A stretch of 64,000 nucleotides of DNA from CAVUBL01 sp963739795. Its GTDB lineage: Bacteria; Acidobacteriota; Thermoanaerobaculia; Multivoradales; DATKCC01. The notes under the pieces are model-generated. The model was given only the letters and a program-made list of their open reading frames with translations. It was not told the origin of the DNA and ran no database searches. The stretch covers positions 496,001 to 560,000 of the forward strand of contig CAVUBL010000021.1 in assembly GCA_963739795.1 (NCBI GenBank), in the 5' to 3' direction. The position numbers and the translations under genes are program-made. Below, one piece after another: positions 8,234 through 17,080 of this stretch (within the stretch, counting starts at the first letter, position 1; each line of letters starts with the position of its first letter).

Positions 8234-8644
8234 ATGACCGTACGACGTTTTGCGCTGTCCGCTGTCACCCTCGGATGCCTCGCGTTCGTCTGCGCGCTGC
8301 TCGTCCCGGCCACGGGGCCTGCCGGCGGCGCGGCGTTCGCCGCCCCGCTTCCCAGCCCGGCGGGCTCCATGGGCACGAGCCCGGACGGCAAGCAGATCTT
8401 CCTCGACCAGAAGTGCAACCTTTGCCACTCGGTCTCGACCGCCGGCATCGAAGCGACGATCAAGTCGGCAGCGATGCGTGGTCCCGACCTGGTCAACGTC
8501 GCCGACAAGCACGACGCCAGCTGGCTCAAGGACTGGCTCCACAAGAAGGTCGAGATGAACGGCAAGAAGCACCGGAAGATGTTCAGCGGGAGCGACGAGG
8601 AGCTCGACGCCCTGATCTCCTGGCTCCAGGCCCAGAAGAAGTAA
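8234..8644 (+). CDS. Secreted mono-haem c-type cytochrome
   Basis: A 136-residue protein from ATG 8234, chosen because AAAGGAG lies at about 8216-8222 and a signal peptide follows at once (TVRRFALSAVTLGCLAFVCA, cleavage near AAFAA). The mature part has one CNLCH haem-binding motif near residue 64. A C-terminal Met in KMFSG is a candidate sixth ligand, and a final helix DEELDALISWLQAQKK is typical of small class I cytochromes. It should carry electrons in the periplasm; partner unknown. A strong hairpin terminator follows. Confidence 0.88.
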   Translation: MTVRRFALSAVTLGCLAFVCALLVPATGPAGGAAFAAPLPSPAGSMGTSPDGKQIFLDQKCNLCHSVSTAGIEATIKSAAMRGPDLVNVADKHDASWLKDWLHKKVEMNGKKHRKMFSGSDEELDALISWLQAQKK

Positions 8645-8668
8645 CAGGCCGCCTGAAGGCGAGAGACG

Positions 8669-8700
8669 CGAAGGGGGCACCCGGCCGGGTGCCCCCTTCG
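8669..8700. terminator. Rho-independent-like hairpin, bidirectional
   Basis: Perfect 14-bp stem (arm CGAAGGGGGCACCC) around a GGCC loop between the cytochrome gene and the convergent FG-GAP gene. The trailing bases TTCGTTCG are only weakly T-rich, so efficiency is uncertain. Confidence 0.75.
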
Positions 8701-8725
8701 TTCGTTGGATGGGATCGAAGACCCT

Positions 8726-10786
8726 TCAGTGGGCCTCGTGGTAGGCGAGGAGCGCGCTGCCGAGGAAGTGGCCCGCCTGCTTCGGAGTCACGACGCCCGC
8801 GACGGTGAGGTCGTGGAGGGACTGGAGCACGCACCCGGCGTAGGCGGCCGGGCCCGTGTCGGGGTCGTCGAAGCTGCACGGAATCTCGGGGAACAGCACG
8901 CTCTGCCCGGCCCGGACCCCGTACAGGCGGTTGCGCACCCCGCCCGGCCAGAGGACCTCGACGGTCGCCGTCCTGGCTTTGCCGAGGCCGAAGGTCGTGG
9001 CCAGGGCATGCTCGGAGGCGTAGCTCAGACCGCCGACCACCGGGATGATGGCGGTCGATCCGTGGTGGGGCGTCACCCGGAGGACGGCGCCGATCCCGTC
9101 CCGGTTCACCCGACCGCCGGCGGTCAGGCCGACGGTCCCCTCGGTGCGGACCCGGATCGAGCCGTTGCCGTTGCCGCCGCTGTTGAGCTCCACGCGGACG
9201 TCACCGTGGAGCAGCGGCACACCGCTGTAGGTGAAGCTGCCCGGCGTCGGGCCCGGGATCCACGACGGGAAGAACACGGTCTGGCCGTCGAACGGGCTGC
9301 CCCAATGCTGAGGGTAGGCGACCGGCCCGAAGGGCGAGGTGGGCAGGTTCGCCGGCGAGATGGAGACCACGTCAGTGAAGCCGTTGCCGTCCAGGTCGCC
9401 CACCGCCACGCCCTGCTCGACGCGCAGGGCGTGGGGTGCCCCGGTTGGGTATAGGGCCGCCTTGTCCCAGGTGAAGTTGGCGTAGCCGTCGTTCTCCAGC
9501 AGGGCGCCCGGGTTCGAGTCGACGAGCGGGCCTGCGTCGATGCCGCCGTAGAAGAGCAGATCGGTGTCGCCGTCGTTGTCGAAGTCGAAGGCCGCGTTGC
9601 CCCAGCCGAAGGGTGAGGCGACGAGGCTCCCGACGCCGGGGTCGCTGATCGTGCCGTCCGTGTTCTGGAGGAACCAGCGGGTGGTCTGGTCGCCCGGGCT
9701 GTGCATGGGGATGCCGAGGAAGTCCTCGAAGTAGTCGCCCGAGTTCGAGCCCAGGACGTCGAGGGTGCCGTTGCCGTCGAGGTCGGCGAAGGCCAGGCCC
9801 ATCCAGTCGCCCGGGTGGTGCAGGCCGAGCTCCTCGGTGCGGTCGGTGAAGTGGCCGGTGCCGTCGTTCTCCAGGAAGCGGATCAGGCCCCGGTCGAGGC
9901 CGCCCGAGTCGGCGAACGGGATGGCGCCGTTGTCGTTGGCGGTGATGATGTCGACGTTGCCGTCCTGGTTGAAGTCGACGGCGGCCACGGACCATGTGAT
10001 CTCCTGGAAGGCGCCGACCCCCGAGCTGTCGCTGGCGTCCACGAAGGTGTCGCCGCCGGCGTTCATGAACAAGAGGTTGTGCTGGTTGAGGGCGTAGGGC
10101 TCCACGAAGATCGCCAGGTTGGTCGCCATGTCGAAGCTGTCGCCCACGACGATGTCGAGCAGGCCGTCGCCGTCGAAGTCGCCCATGGAGCAGGTGGTCG
10201 AGGTCAGGTTGCCGCCGCCGATGCCGCTGGTCGCCGTGATGTCCCGGAACGTGCCGTCACCCAGGTTCTCGAACAGGCGGTTGGGCTCTTGCCGGCCGAG
10301 CACGTACAGGTCCTCGTCGCCGTCGTTGTCGATGTCTCCGAAGCACACGCCCGTCGAGTCCTGGTCGGTGGCGGTCACGCCGGCCTCGGCCGCCTTGTCG
10401 ATGAAGGTCAGGTGGCCGGTCTGGGCGAGCTGGTTCTGGAACAGGGAGTTGGGCGCGCCCGGGCCGTTGGTCGCGTAGATGTCCAGGTCGCCGTCGCCGT
10501 CGTAGTCGAGCAGGGCGACCCCCGGGGCGCCGTGACCCTTGATCGGGTAGGCGCCGACGAAGTCGGCCATGGTCACGGTCCCCCGGGCCTCCAGGGCGTG
10601 GGCAACGGCGAGGGTGGCCGAGGGCACGCGGTCGAAGCTCACCCCGACCGCGGCCGTTACATCGTGGAAGGTCACGCCGGTGGCGCCGGTGGCGGCGGTG
10701 GCGGGAGAGGGGAGGAGGCAGGCGAGGGCAGCGAGCGCGAGTGCCGGCCCTGCCGGCTGGAGGAAGCGGACGAATCTGGAATGCAT
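8726..10786 (-). CDS. Secreted FG-GAP/VCBS beta-propeller protein with ASPIC/UnbV domain
   Basis: A 686-residue exported protein with a signal peptide (RFVRFLQPAGPALALAALAC, cleavage near ATAATG). About seven FG-GAP-type repeats each carry a calcium-loop motif, for example DYDGDGDLDIYATN, DIDNDGDEDLYVLG, DFDGDGLLDIVVGD, DFNQDGNVDIITAND and DFDNDGDTDLLFYG, which should build an integrin-like propeller. Near residues 540-640 is an ASPIC/UnbV-type domain (RVNRDGIGAVLRVTP and the VLWPGGVRNRLYGV end). A short Cys-containing tail follows. AAGGAG lies 6 nt before the ATG. Such proteins are secreted, but their biochemical function is mostly unknown. Confidence 0.87.
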   Translation of the reverse strand: MHSRFVRFLQPAGPALALAALACLLPSPATAATGATGVTFHDVTAAVGVSFDRVPSATLAVAHALEARGTVTMADFVGAYPIKGHGAPGVALLDYDGDGDLDIYATNGPGAPNSLFQNQLAQTGHLTFIDKAAEAGVTATDQDSTGVCFGDIDNDGDEDLYVLGRQEPNRLFENLGDGTFRDITATSGIGGGNLTSTTCSMGDFDGDGLLDIVVGDSFDMATNLAIFVEPYALNQHNLLFMNAGGDTFVDASDSSGVGAFQEITWSVAAVDFNQDGNVDIITANDNGAIPFADSGGLDRGLIRFLENDGTGHFTDRTEELGLHHPGDWMGLAFADLDGNGTLDVLGSNSGDYFEDFLGIPMHSPGDQTTRWFLQNTDGTISDPGVGSLVASPFGWGNAAFDFDNDGDTDLLFYGGIDAGPLVDSNPGALLENDGYANFTWDKAALYPTGAPHALRVEQGVAVGDLDGNGFTDVVSISPANLPTSPFGPVAYPQHWGSPFDGQTVFFPSWIPGPTPGSFTYSGVPLLHGDVRVELNSGGNGNGSIRVRTEGTVGLTAGGRVNRDGIGAVLRVTPHHGSTAIIPVVGGLSYASEHALATTFGLGKARTATVEVLWPGGVRNRLYGVRAGQSVLFPEIPCSFDDPDTGPAAYAGCVLQSLHDLTVAGVVTPKQAGHFLGSALLAYHEAH

Positions 10787-10912
10787 GGGTCTCTCCTTGG
10801 TCAGCCTACGTGTTCAGACTGAAACTTCTATACACGCAATTCCTAGTATTCGGAAGTAAGAAGATCGAGACAGGCACTTATGCCGGGAGAAGCACGGCGT
10901 GGTGTCGGCGGC

Positions 10913-11428
10913 TCAGATCCCGCCGACGAAGGTCCCGCGCCGGCGGTCCTTCTCGACGCCGGGGAAGCGCAGAGCCCGGCCGTGGGCCACGCAGTAGACC
11001 CCCGGAGAGAGGGCGCGGGCGGCGAAGAGGGCTTCGGTGAGATTCTGGAGCGCGTCAGAGCGCTTCATCTCGAAGGGGCGCATGGCGCCGGTGAGGATCA
11101 CCGGCACGCGAGGGGAGGGGAGGGCGCCGAGGAGCCGCTCCCCGGTCCGGGTGAGGGTGTCGGTGCCGTGGAGGACTACCACCCCGGCCGCGGGCGGGGT
11201 GCCGTCGAGGGCCTCGCGGACCGCTTCGACGATGCGGTTCCGGTCCTCGTCGGTCATCTCGAGGCTGTCCTTGCTCATGAGCTCGACGACGTCGATCTCC
11301 TCGTCTTCGAGATGGAGCTCGTGGAGCATTCGCCGGACGATGGAGCGTCGGTTGGCGAGGGCGCCGGTGTCCTCGTCGTAGGTCTTCTCGATCGTGCCGC
11401 CGGTGGTGAGGAGCCGGATCCGATCCAT
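10913..11428 (-). CDS. Single-domain asparaginase-family protein
   Basis: A 171-residue cytoplasmic protein equal to only the N-terminal catalytic domain of L-asparaginases. It keeps both threonine motifs: LTTGGTIEKTY near residues 7-17 (first catalytic Thr) and VVLHGTDTLTRTG near 84-96 (the HGTDT motif with second catalytic Thr and Asp), plus VILTGAMRPF near 110-119. Full asparaginases are about 320-350 residues with a C-terminal domain that completes the active site at the dimer interface. Here the protein stops after RFPGVEKDRRRGTFVGGI with no trace of that domain, and this stretch shows no frameshift. Short asparaginase-domain proteins exist in other bacteria. Substrate uncertain. Confidence 0.8.
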   Translation of the reverse strand: MDRIRLLTTGGTIEKTYDEDTGALANRRSIVRRMLHELHLEDEEIDVVELMSKDSLEMTDEDRNRIVEAVREALDGTPPAAGVVVLHGTDTLTRTGERLLGALPSPRVPVILTGAMRPFEMKRSDALQNLTEALFAARALSPGVYCVAHGRALRFPGVEKDRRRGTFVGGI

Positions 11429-11489
11429 GGGGAAGAGACTTTATCGCGCTCCGGGCTCTTAGTTGGGGGTAGACTCGGAGGCTCGCGCG

Positions 11490-13265
11490 ATGACCGGCTC
11501 TTCCTCCTCAGCGTTCCGCGGCCCCAGGCGGGTCCCGATCGCCCTGGCCGGGGCGCTCGCCGTGCTGCTGGCTCCCGGCTCGCGCGCCAACCCCCCCGCC
11601 AAGGTCGGGAGCCCCACCCCCATCTTCGTCGACCGGGCCGCCGAGTGGGGCCTCGACTTTGTGCACTTCAACGGCATGACCGGCAAGTACTACTTCCCGG
11701 AGATGACCGGCCAGGGCGTGGGCCTGCTCGACTACGACGGCGACGGCGATCTGGACGCCTACCTGGTCCAGGGCGCGATGCTCGGCCCAGGGGAGACCCT
11801 GGCCGACGCCCTCGTGCCGCCGGTGGGCCCGGTGCCGCCCCGCGACCGGCTGTACCGCAACGATCCGGTGCAGACGGCCGACGGCCGCTGGGTGCCTCAC
11901 TTCGTGGACGTGACGGCGGCCAGCGGCCTCGACGCCCGGGGCTACGGGATGGGGGTGGCGGTAGGGGACTACGACGGCGATGGCCGGGTGGACCTCTACG
12001 TCACCAACTACGGCTCGAACCAGCTCTGGCACAACCAGGGAGACGGCACCTTCGTGGACGCCACGGCGCGCGCCGGTGTCCAGGACCCGCGCTGGAGCGT
12101 CTCGGCGGCGTTCTTCGACTACGACCGGGACGGTCTCCTGGACCTCTACGTGGGCAACTATGTGGTCTTCGACGTGAGCAAGAACCCGAAGTGCTTCACC
12201 GAGAGCAGCCGCCGAGACTACTGCGGGCCGGCGGATTTCCGGGGCGAGCCCGACCGCCTGTTCCACAACCGGGGCGACGGGACCTTCGAGGACGCCTCGG
12301 AGAAGAGCGGCATCGCCCGCGACCCGGGGCCGGCCCTGGGAGTGGTGGCGGACGACTTCGACGGCGACGGCAAGGTCGATCTGTACGTGACCAACGACGG
12401 CAAGCCGAACTTCCTCTGGATCAACCAAGGCGACGGGACCTTCCAGGACGACGGGCTCGTCGCCGGGGTCGCCCTCAACCGGGCGGGCGCCGCCGAGGCG
12501 AGCATGGGGGTCGACGCCGGGGATTTCGACGGTGACGGCGACCCGGATCTGTTCATGACCCACCTGATGGGCGAGACCAACACCCTGTACGTCAACGACG
12601 GCTCGGGTCTGTTCGAGGATCGCACCCTGGAGAGCGGCCTGAGCGCCCCGAGCTTCCCGTACACCTCGTTCGGCACCTCGTGGGTCGACTACGACAACGA
12701 CGGCTGGCTGGACCTGCTCGTGCTCAACGGCGCCGTACGCATCCTCGAGGCCGAGGCACGGGCCGGCGACCCGTATCCCCTCAAGCAGCCGAACCAGCTC
12801 TTCCACAACATGGGCGGCAAGCGCTTCGTGGAGGTGACCGACCAGGCGGGGCCGGCCTTCGCCCTGGCCGAGGTGAGCCGCGGCGCCGCCTTCGGCGACG
12901 TCGACCGCGACGGCGACATCGACGTGCTCCAGGCGAACAACAACGGTCCGGTGCGACTGCTGGTGAACCAGGTGGGCCAGGAGCGCCCCTGGGTGGCTCT
13001 CGACCTGGTGGACGGCCGCGGCGCTCCGGCACTCGGGGCCCGGGTGGAGATCCAGCGGCCCGGCGCGCCGAGCCTCTGGCGCCGCGTGCGGGTCGACGGA
13101 AGCTACGCCTCCTCCAACTCTCCCGGCGTCGTGGTGGGGTTGGGCGAGGAGCCGAGGATCTCGGCGGTCCGGGTGCTCTGGCCCGACGGGCGGGTCCAGC
13201 GCTTCGAAGGGATCGAGGCCGGACGACGCTGGCGGCTCGAGGAGCCGGGTGGAGGAGCGTCATGA
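11490..13265 (+). CDS. Secreted FG-GAP protein with ASPIC/UnbV domain (CRTAC1-like)
   Basis: A 591-residue protein. ATG 11490 is preferred over the TTG at 11463 because GGAGG lies 8 nt upstream and a signal peptide follows (RRVPIALAGALAVLLAPGSRA). Seven repeats have calcium-loop motifs, among them DYDGDGDLDAYLVQ, DYDGDGRVDLYVTNY, DYDRDGLLDLYVGNY, DFDGDGKVDLYVTND and DYDNDGWLDLLVLNG. The C-terminal 100 residues form an ASPIC/UnbV domain (GRGAPALGARVEIQ and AVRVLWPDGRVQRFEGI). The stop overlaps the start of the TPR gene (ATGA at 13262-13265), so the two are made together. The other FG-GAP/ASPIC gene at 8726-10786 is a diverged relative with a different tail. Confidence 0.88.
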   Translation: MTGSSSSAFRGPRRVPIALAGALAVLLAPGSRANPPAKVGSPTPIFVDRAAEWGLDFVHFNGMTGKYYFPEMTGQGVGLLDYDGDGDLDAYLVQGAMLGPGETLADALVPPVGPVPPRDRLYRNDPVQTADGRWVPHFVDVTAASGLDARGYGMGVAVGDYDGDGRVDLYVTNYGSNQLWHNQGDGTFVDATARAGVQDPRWSVSAAFFDYDRDGLLDLYVGNYVVFDVSKNPKCFTESSRRDYCGPADFRGEPDRLFHNRGDGTFEDASEKSGIARDPGPALGVVADDFDGDGKVDLYVTNDGKPNFLWINQGDGTFQDDGLVAGVALNRAGAAEASMGVDAGDFDGDGDPDLFMTHLMGETNTLYVNDGSGLFEDRTLESGLSAPSFPYTSFGTSWVDYDNDGWLDLLVLNGAVRILEAEARAGDPYPLKQPNQLFHNMGGKRFVEVTDQAGPAFALAEVSRGAAFGDVDRDGDIDVLQANNNGPVRLLVNQVGQERPWVALDLVDGRGAPALGARVEIQRPGAPSLWRRVRVDGSYASSNSPGVVVGLGEEPRISAVRVLWPDGRVQRFEGIEAGRRWRLEEPGGGAS

Positions 13266-14959
13266 CCGCGCACGGAAGCCGCTCCTCGATCGGGATCGCA
13301 GTCCTCGCACTGGCGCTCGTCGCCTCGCCGGTCTCCGGCGCCCAGGCTCCCGCGGCCGGAGCCGCCAGGGACTCCGGGTCCCCCCAGGCTCCCGCTGCCG
13401 AGCCGGTCCCTGCCGGGGCGGCTCCCGCTCCCAGCCCCGGAGAGCCGCCGGCCCCGGCGCTCGTCCCCGTGCCCGAGCCCGACCTCGAGGGCCTCGAGCC
13501 GGACGTGGTCCATCAGATCCAGGAGGCCCGGTCGGTGCTCGACGACGACCTGGGAGCGGACGTGGCTCCGGCGGTCCGCAGCGAGGCCTATGGCCAGCTC
13601 GGCCGGGTCTACCACGCCTACGGTCTGACCGGCCCGGCCGAGGCCGCCTACCAGGACGCCCATGCCCTGGCCCCGCAGGACTTTCGCTGGCTTTACCTCG
13701 CCGGCTATCTGCTCCAGGGCGAGGGGCGGTTCCAGGACGCCGCCCAGGCTTACGGGCAAGCGGTCAACATGCGGCCCTATGACCTGGCCGCCCTGGTCCA
13801 CCTGGGGGAGGTCTACCTGGAGCTCGCCGACCTCGACAAATCCGGCGCGGCCTTCCGGCGCGCCCTCTCGGTGGCGCCGGGCCTGCCGGCGGCCGAGGCC
13901 GGTCTCGGTCAGATCGCGCTGTCGAAGAAGGACTACCAGGAGGCAGCCGACCACCTGGAGGCGGCACTGGCCGCCGCGCCGGCGGCGAACAAGCTCCACT
14001 ATCCCCTGGCCCTGGCCTACCGCGGTCTCGGACGCATGGACGACACGCGGGCCCAGCTCGCCCAGCGCGGCGTGGTGGGGATCAGGCCGCCCGATCCCCT
14101 CGCCGACCAGCTCCAGGACCTCAAGAAGGGGGAGAGGGTCCATATCCTGCGCGGCCGCATGGCGTACCGCGCCGGCGACTTCAAGGAGGCGGCGAAGTCC
14201 TTTCGCGCCGCAGTGGAGGCCCGGCCCGACAGCGTCACTGCACGGGTCAACCTGGGGACGACCCTGTCCCGGCTCGGCGACCGGGTGGGAGCCATCGAGC
14301 AGTTCCGCCAGGCCCTCGCGACGGACCCGGGCAGCGCCACGGCCCATTTCGACCTCGGACTCCTCCTCGCGCAGGACGGTGCCCCGGAACAGGCGGCCGA
14401 GCACCTGAGCGCGGCCGCGAAAGCGGACCCGGGGGACGGCGAGGTGCACCGGGAGCTGGGCGAGGTCCTGTCGCGCCTCGGCCGCTCCGACGAGGCGCTC
14501 GAGCACCTGAACAAGGCGGTATACCTCTCTCCCTTCGACCCCGCGGCCCGGGTGGATCAGGCCCAGGAGCTCCTCCGGCAGGGGCGCTATTCCGAGGCCC
14601 GGGACCGTCTGGACGACGCTCACTCTCTGATGCCCAGGACCCCGCAGGTCGTGGTCGCGTATGCTCGCCTGCTCGCGGCTTCGCCGGCGTACGACCTCCG
14701 GGACGGCAAGCGCGCCGTCGGCCTCGCCCAGGAATTGCTTCGGGCGCAGCCCTCGCCGGAGGCCGCCGAGACTCTCGCCATGGCTCTCGCCGAGGTCGGG
14801 CGCTGTGACGAGGCGGCCGCGTGGCAGCGGAAAGCGATGGCGGCCCTGCACAAGGCCGGCAAGGATGACCGGCTCGGCGCCATGGGAGCGCTTCTCAAGC
14901 GTTACGAAAACGACGCACCGTGCCGGTATCCTGGGCGCAACTCGGCGCCCGTTGAGTGA
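13262..14959 (+). CDS. Exported TPR-repeat protein
   Basis: A 565-residue protein translationally coupled to the ASPIC gene. It has a signal peptide (SSIGIAVLALALVASPVSG), a Pro/Ala-rich linker at about residues 28-80, then at least ten tetratricopeptide units over residues 105-545. Examples are GQLGRVYHAYGLTGPAEAAY, YLLQGEGRFQDAAQAYGQAV, LGTTLSRLGDRVGAIEQFRQ and LGEVLSRLGRSDEALEHLN. TPR units make a superhelix for protein binding, so a periplasmic scaffold for the coupled FG-GAP protein is a reasonable guess. No enzymatic domain is visible. Confidence 0.85.
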   Translation: MTAHGSRSSIGIAVLALALVASPVSGAQAPAAGAARDSGSPQAPAAEPVPAGAAPAPSPGEPPAPALVPVPEPDLEGLEPDVVHQIQEARSVLDDDLGADVAPAVRSEAYGQLGRVYHAYGLTGPAEAAYQDAHALAPQDFRWLYLAGYLLQGEGRFQDAAQAYGQAVNMRPYDLAALVHLGEVYLELADLDKSGAAFRRALSVAPGLPAAEAGLGQIALSKKDYQEAADHLEAALAAAPAANKLHYPLALAYRGLGRMDDTRAQLAQRGVVGIRPPDPLADQLQDLKKGERVHILRGRMAYRAGDFKEAAKSFRAAVEARPDSVTARVNLGTTLSRLGDRVGAIEQFRQALATDPGSATAHFDLGLLLAQDGAPEQAAEHLSAAAKADPGDGEVHRELGEVLSRLGRSDEALEHLNKAVYLSPFDPAARVDQAQELLRQGRYSEARDRLDDAHSLMPRTPQVVVAYARLLAASPAYDLRDGKRAVGLAQELLRAQPSPEAAETLAMALAEVGRCDEAAAWQRKAMAALHKAGKDDRLGAMGALLKRYENDAPCRYPGRNSAPVE

Positions 14960-15028
14960 CGATCAATATAGAACGAAATATTGCGAACGTTGAAGAACGA
15001 TGCGGTCGTGTTTGAAGACCGAAACCCC

Positions 15029-15057
15029 TTGACTTGGTGCGATGCAGGGATTAATGT
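15029..15057 (+). promoter_or_regulatory. Candidate sigma-70-like promoter for the first S74 gene
   Basis: TTGACT (five of six -35 matches) at 15029-15034, a 17-nt spacer, then TAATGT at 15052-15057 as a weak -10. The region 14960-15060 is distinctly A/T-rich for this genome. It precedes the S74 gene at 15202 by about 145 nt. Confidence 0.45.
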
Positions 15058-15201
15058 GTGCGGATTCATCATGAATCCATGACGTCGTGCGCCGAGAGCG
15101 CCACTTGTCGAGCTCTCCGAAGGGTTGGACGGAGTCGAGTCCGCTGCCCTCAACCGGGTGGAAGCGGAGATCAGAAGGTCAACAGAAGGAGGACATCCAA
15201 G

Positions 15202-16918
15202 ATGAAGGGCAGGAAGATCCTTACTCAGCTTGCGGCAGTCGCGGCCTTGGCCGTGCTCGTCGCAGCGCCGGCGCTCGCCGCGCCGCAGTCTCTGGCCACG
15301 GTCCACGCGGGCGCTTCGAGCGTCGAGTGGCAGCCTGCGGTCGCCAACGTGGGCCTGGCGCTCACCGTGTCCGGCCCCCAGGGCTTCTACCTTCGGCAGG
15401 AGTTCAAGCCGGGCGAGTCCGCCACGTTCAGCGTCTACGACAAGGCGGGCCAGCTCCGGCCGGCCGGCTCGTATAGCTGGGAGCTCACCCCCATCGTCCA
15501 GCTCGACTCAGCGACCGCCGGTGACCTCCAGGCCGCGCGCGACGCCGCGCCTGGCACCAGCCGGGGCTCTCCAGAAGGCCGGCAAGCTGCCGAACGTGCC
15601 GAAGCTCCAGTCCGGCAGCTTCACCGTCGCCGACCAGGCGATCGTGGCGGGCGGCGAGACCGAGCCCGGCACGAGCAAGCCGGCGCGCCCGGCCGGCAAC
15701 AGCCTGTCGGCCAAGGACCAGGTGATCGCCGACGACCTCATCGTCCAGGGCAGCGAGTGCGTCGGCCAGGACTGCGTCAACAACGAGAACTTCGGCTTCG
15801 ACACCCTCCGGCTCAAGGAGAACAACACCCGGATCAAGTTCGAGGACACGTCGAACTCGGGTAGCTTCCCGACCACCGACTGGCAGCTCACCGCCAACGA
15901 CTCGACGAACGGCGGAGCCGACTACTTCTCGATCGACGACATCACCGACGGCAAGACGCCCTTCAAGGTCCTGGGCAATGCGCCCACCAACTCGATCTAC
16001 GTGAACAGCAGCGGCAACGTGGGTCTCGGCACCTCCTCGCCGGTGGTCGAGCTCCACATCGCGGACGGCGACACTCCGACCCTGCGCCTGGAGCAGAACA
16101 ACTCCTCCGGCTTCGCGGCCCAGACCTGGGACGTGGCTGGCAACGAGACCAACTTCTTCGTCCGCGACACGACCAACGGCTCGAAGATCCCCTTCAAGAT
16201 CATCCCGGGGGCGCCGACCAATTCGCTGTACGTGAACAACGCCGGCAACATCGGGGTCGGGACGGCCTCGCCGGAGCGAGAAGCTCCACGTCGAGAGGAC
16301 TACGGGCAGCGCCGAGCCATCCTGATGCAGGACACGACGGACAACTCCAACGACAAGCCGGGCCTCGTTCTCGCTCCCCGAGCGCTCGGTCAACGGCGGC
16401 GACTGGCGGTCTCGAGACCGACAACGCGGGCAACTTCCAGATCGACTCGGTGCCGAGCACCGGAGCCGAGTTCCTCGTCACCGACGCGACGGGCAACCGA
16501 CCAATCGGAGGCAGGTCACGCATTGGGCCGGCGACCTGACGGTCAACGGAGTGTTCTCCAATCCGTCGTCGCGGACCTGAAGGAAGGACTTCGAGCCGGT
16601 CGACACCCGCAGACGGTCGCTGGCCAAGGTGATGGGCCTGCCGATGACTACCTGGAGCTACAAGAAGGACGTCCAGGACCGCCGCCACATGGGCCCGATG
16701 CGCCGAGGACTTCCAGTCCACCTTCGGGCTGGGCACCGACAGCCAACTGGAGAGGCCCACATCTACATCCCCGCTCGACGTCCAGGGTGGAGACGATGAG
16801 CGGCGATCCAGGGGCTGCAGCATGAGCTGACCGACGTCGTGACCAAGAAGGACCAGTCAGATTCAGGACCTCCAGAAGCGACCTGGCGGAGCTCGAGACA
16901 GCTGGTCGATTCAGTTGA
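15202..16918 (+). CDS. Secreted S74 intramolecular-chaperone protein, paralogue A (frameshifted)
   Basis: ATG 15202 with AGAAGGAGG 8 nt upstream and a signal peptide (ILTQLAAVAALAVLVAAPAL). The mature N-terminal domain (SVEWQPAVANVGLALTVSGP, GFYLRQEFKPGESATFSVYD) is shared with paralogues B and, more loosely, C. The middle is beta-rich tail-fibre-like sequence with repeated LYVNNAGNIGVGTASP and VELHIADGDTPTLRLEQ units. The end is a peptidase S74/intramolecular chaperone domain with HMGPM and EDFQSTFGLGTDS. In phage tail spikes this domain trimerises the fibre and then cleaves itself off. Reading SSRTLK across one indel, the Ser and the Lys five residues later are both present. Breaks occur near 15545, 16280, 16380-16520, 16580, 16700, 16755 and 16800. 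The stop near 16918 is inferred. Confidence 0.7.
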
Positions 16919-17080
16919 GCTAGAAGGAATGACTCGACGCAAGGCCCCGGTGCTCCCTGCATTCGGGCCCCGGGGCCTGAGTGGTGACCGACCGGTCGCT
17001 CCAGCGGACGTGAGTGCGTTGAGGACTGGCACGTGAACTGAGTTTCGCACCCGAAGGAAGCCCAGAGAGGAAGCGTTCTC

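Noticed and set aside
12680..13261. Upstream extension of the TPR gene into the ASPIC gene
   Set aside because: The ASPIC protein is clearly coding there, and ATG 13262 begins a good signal peptide at an ATGA overlap.
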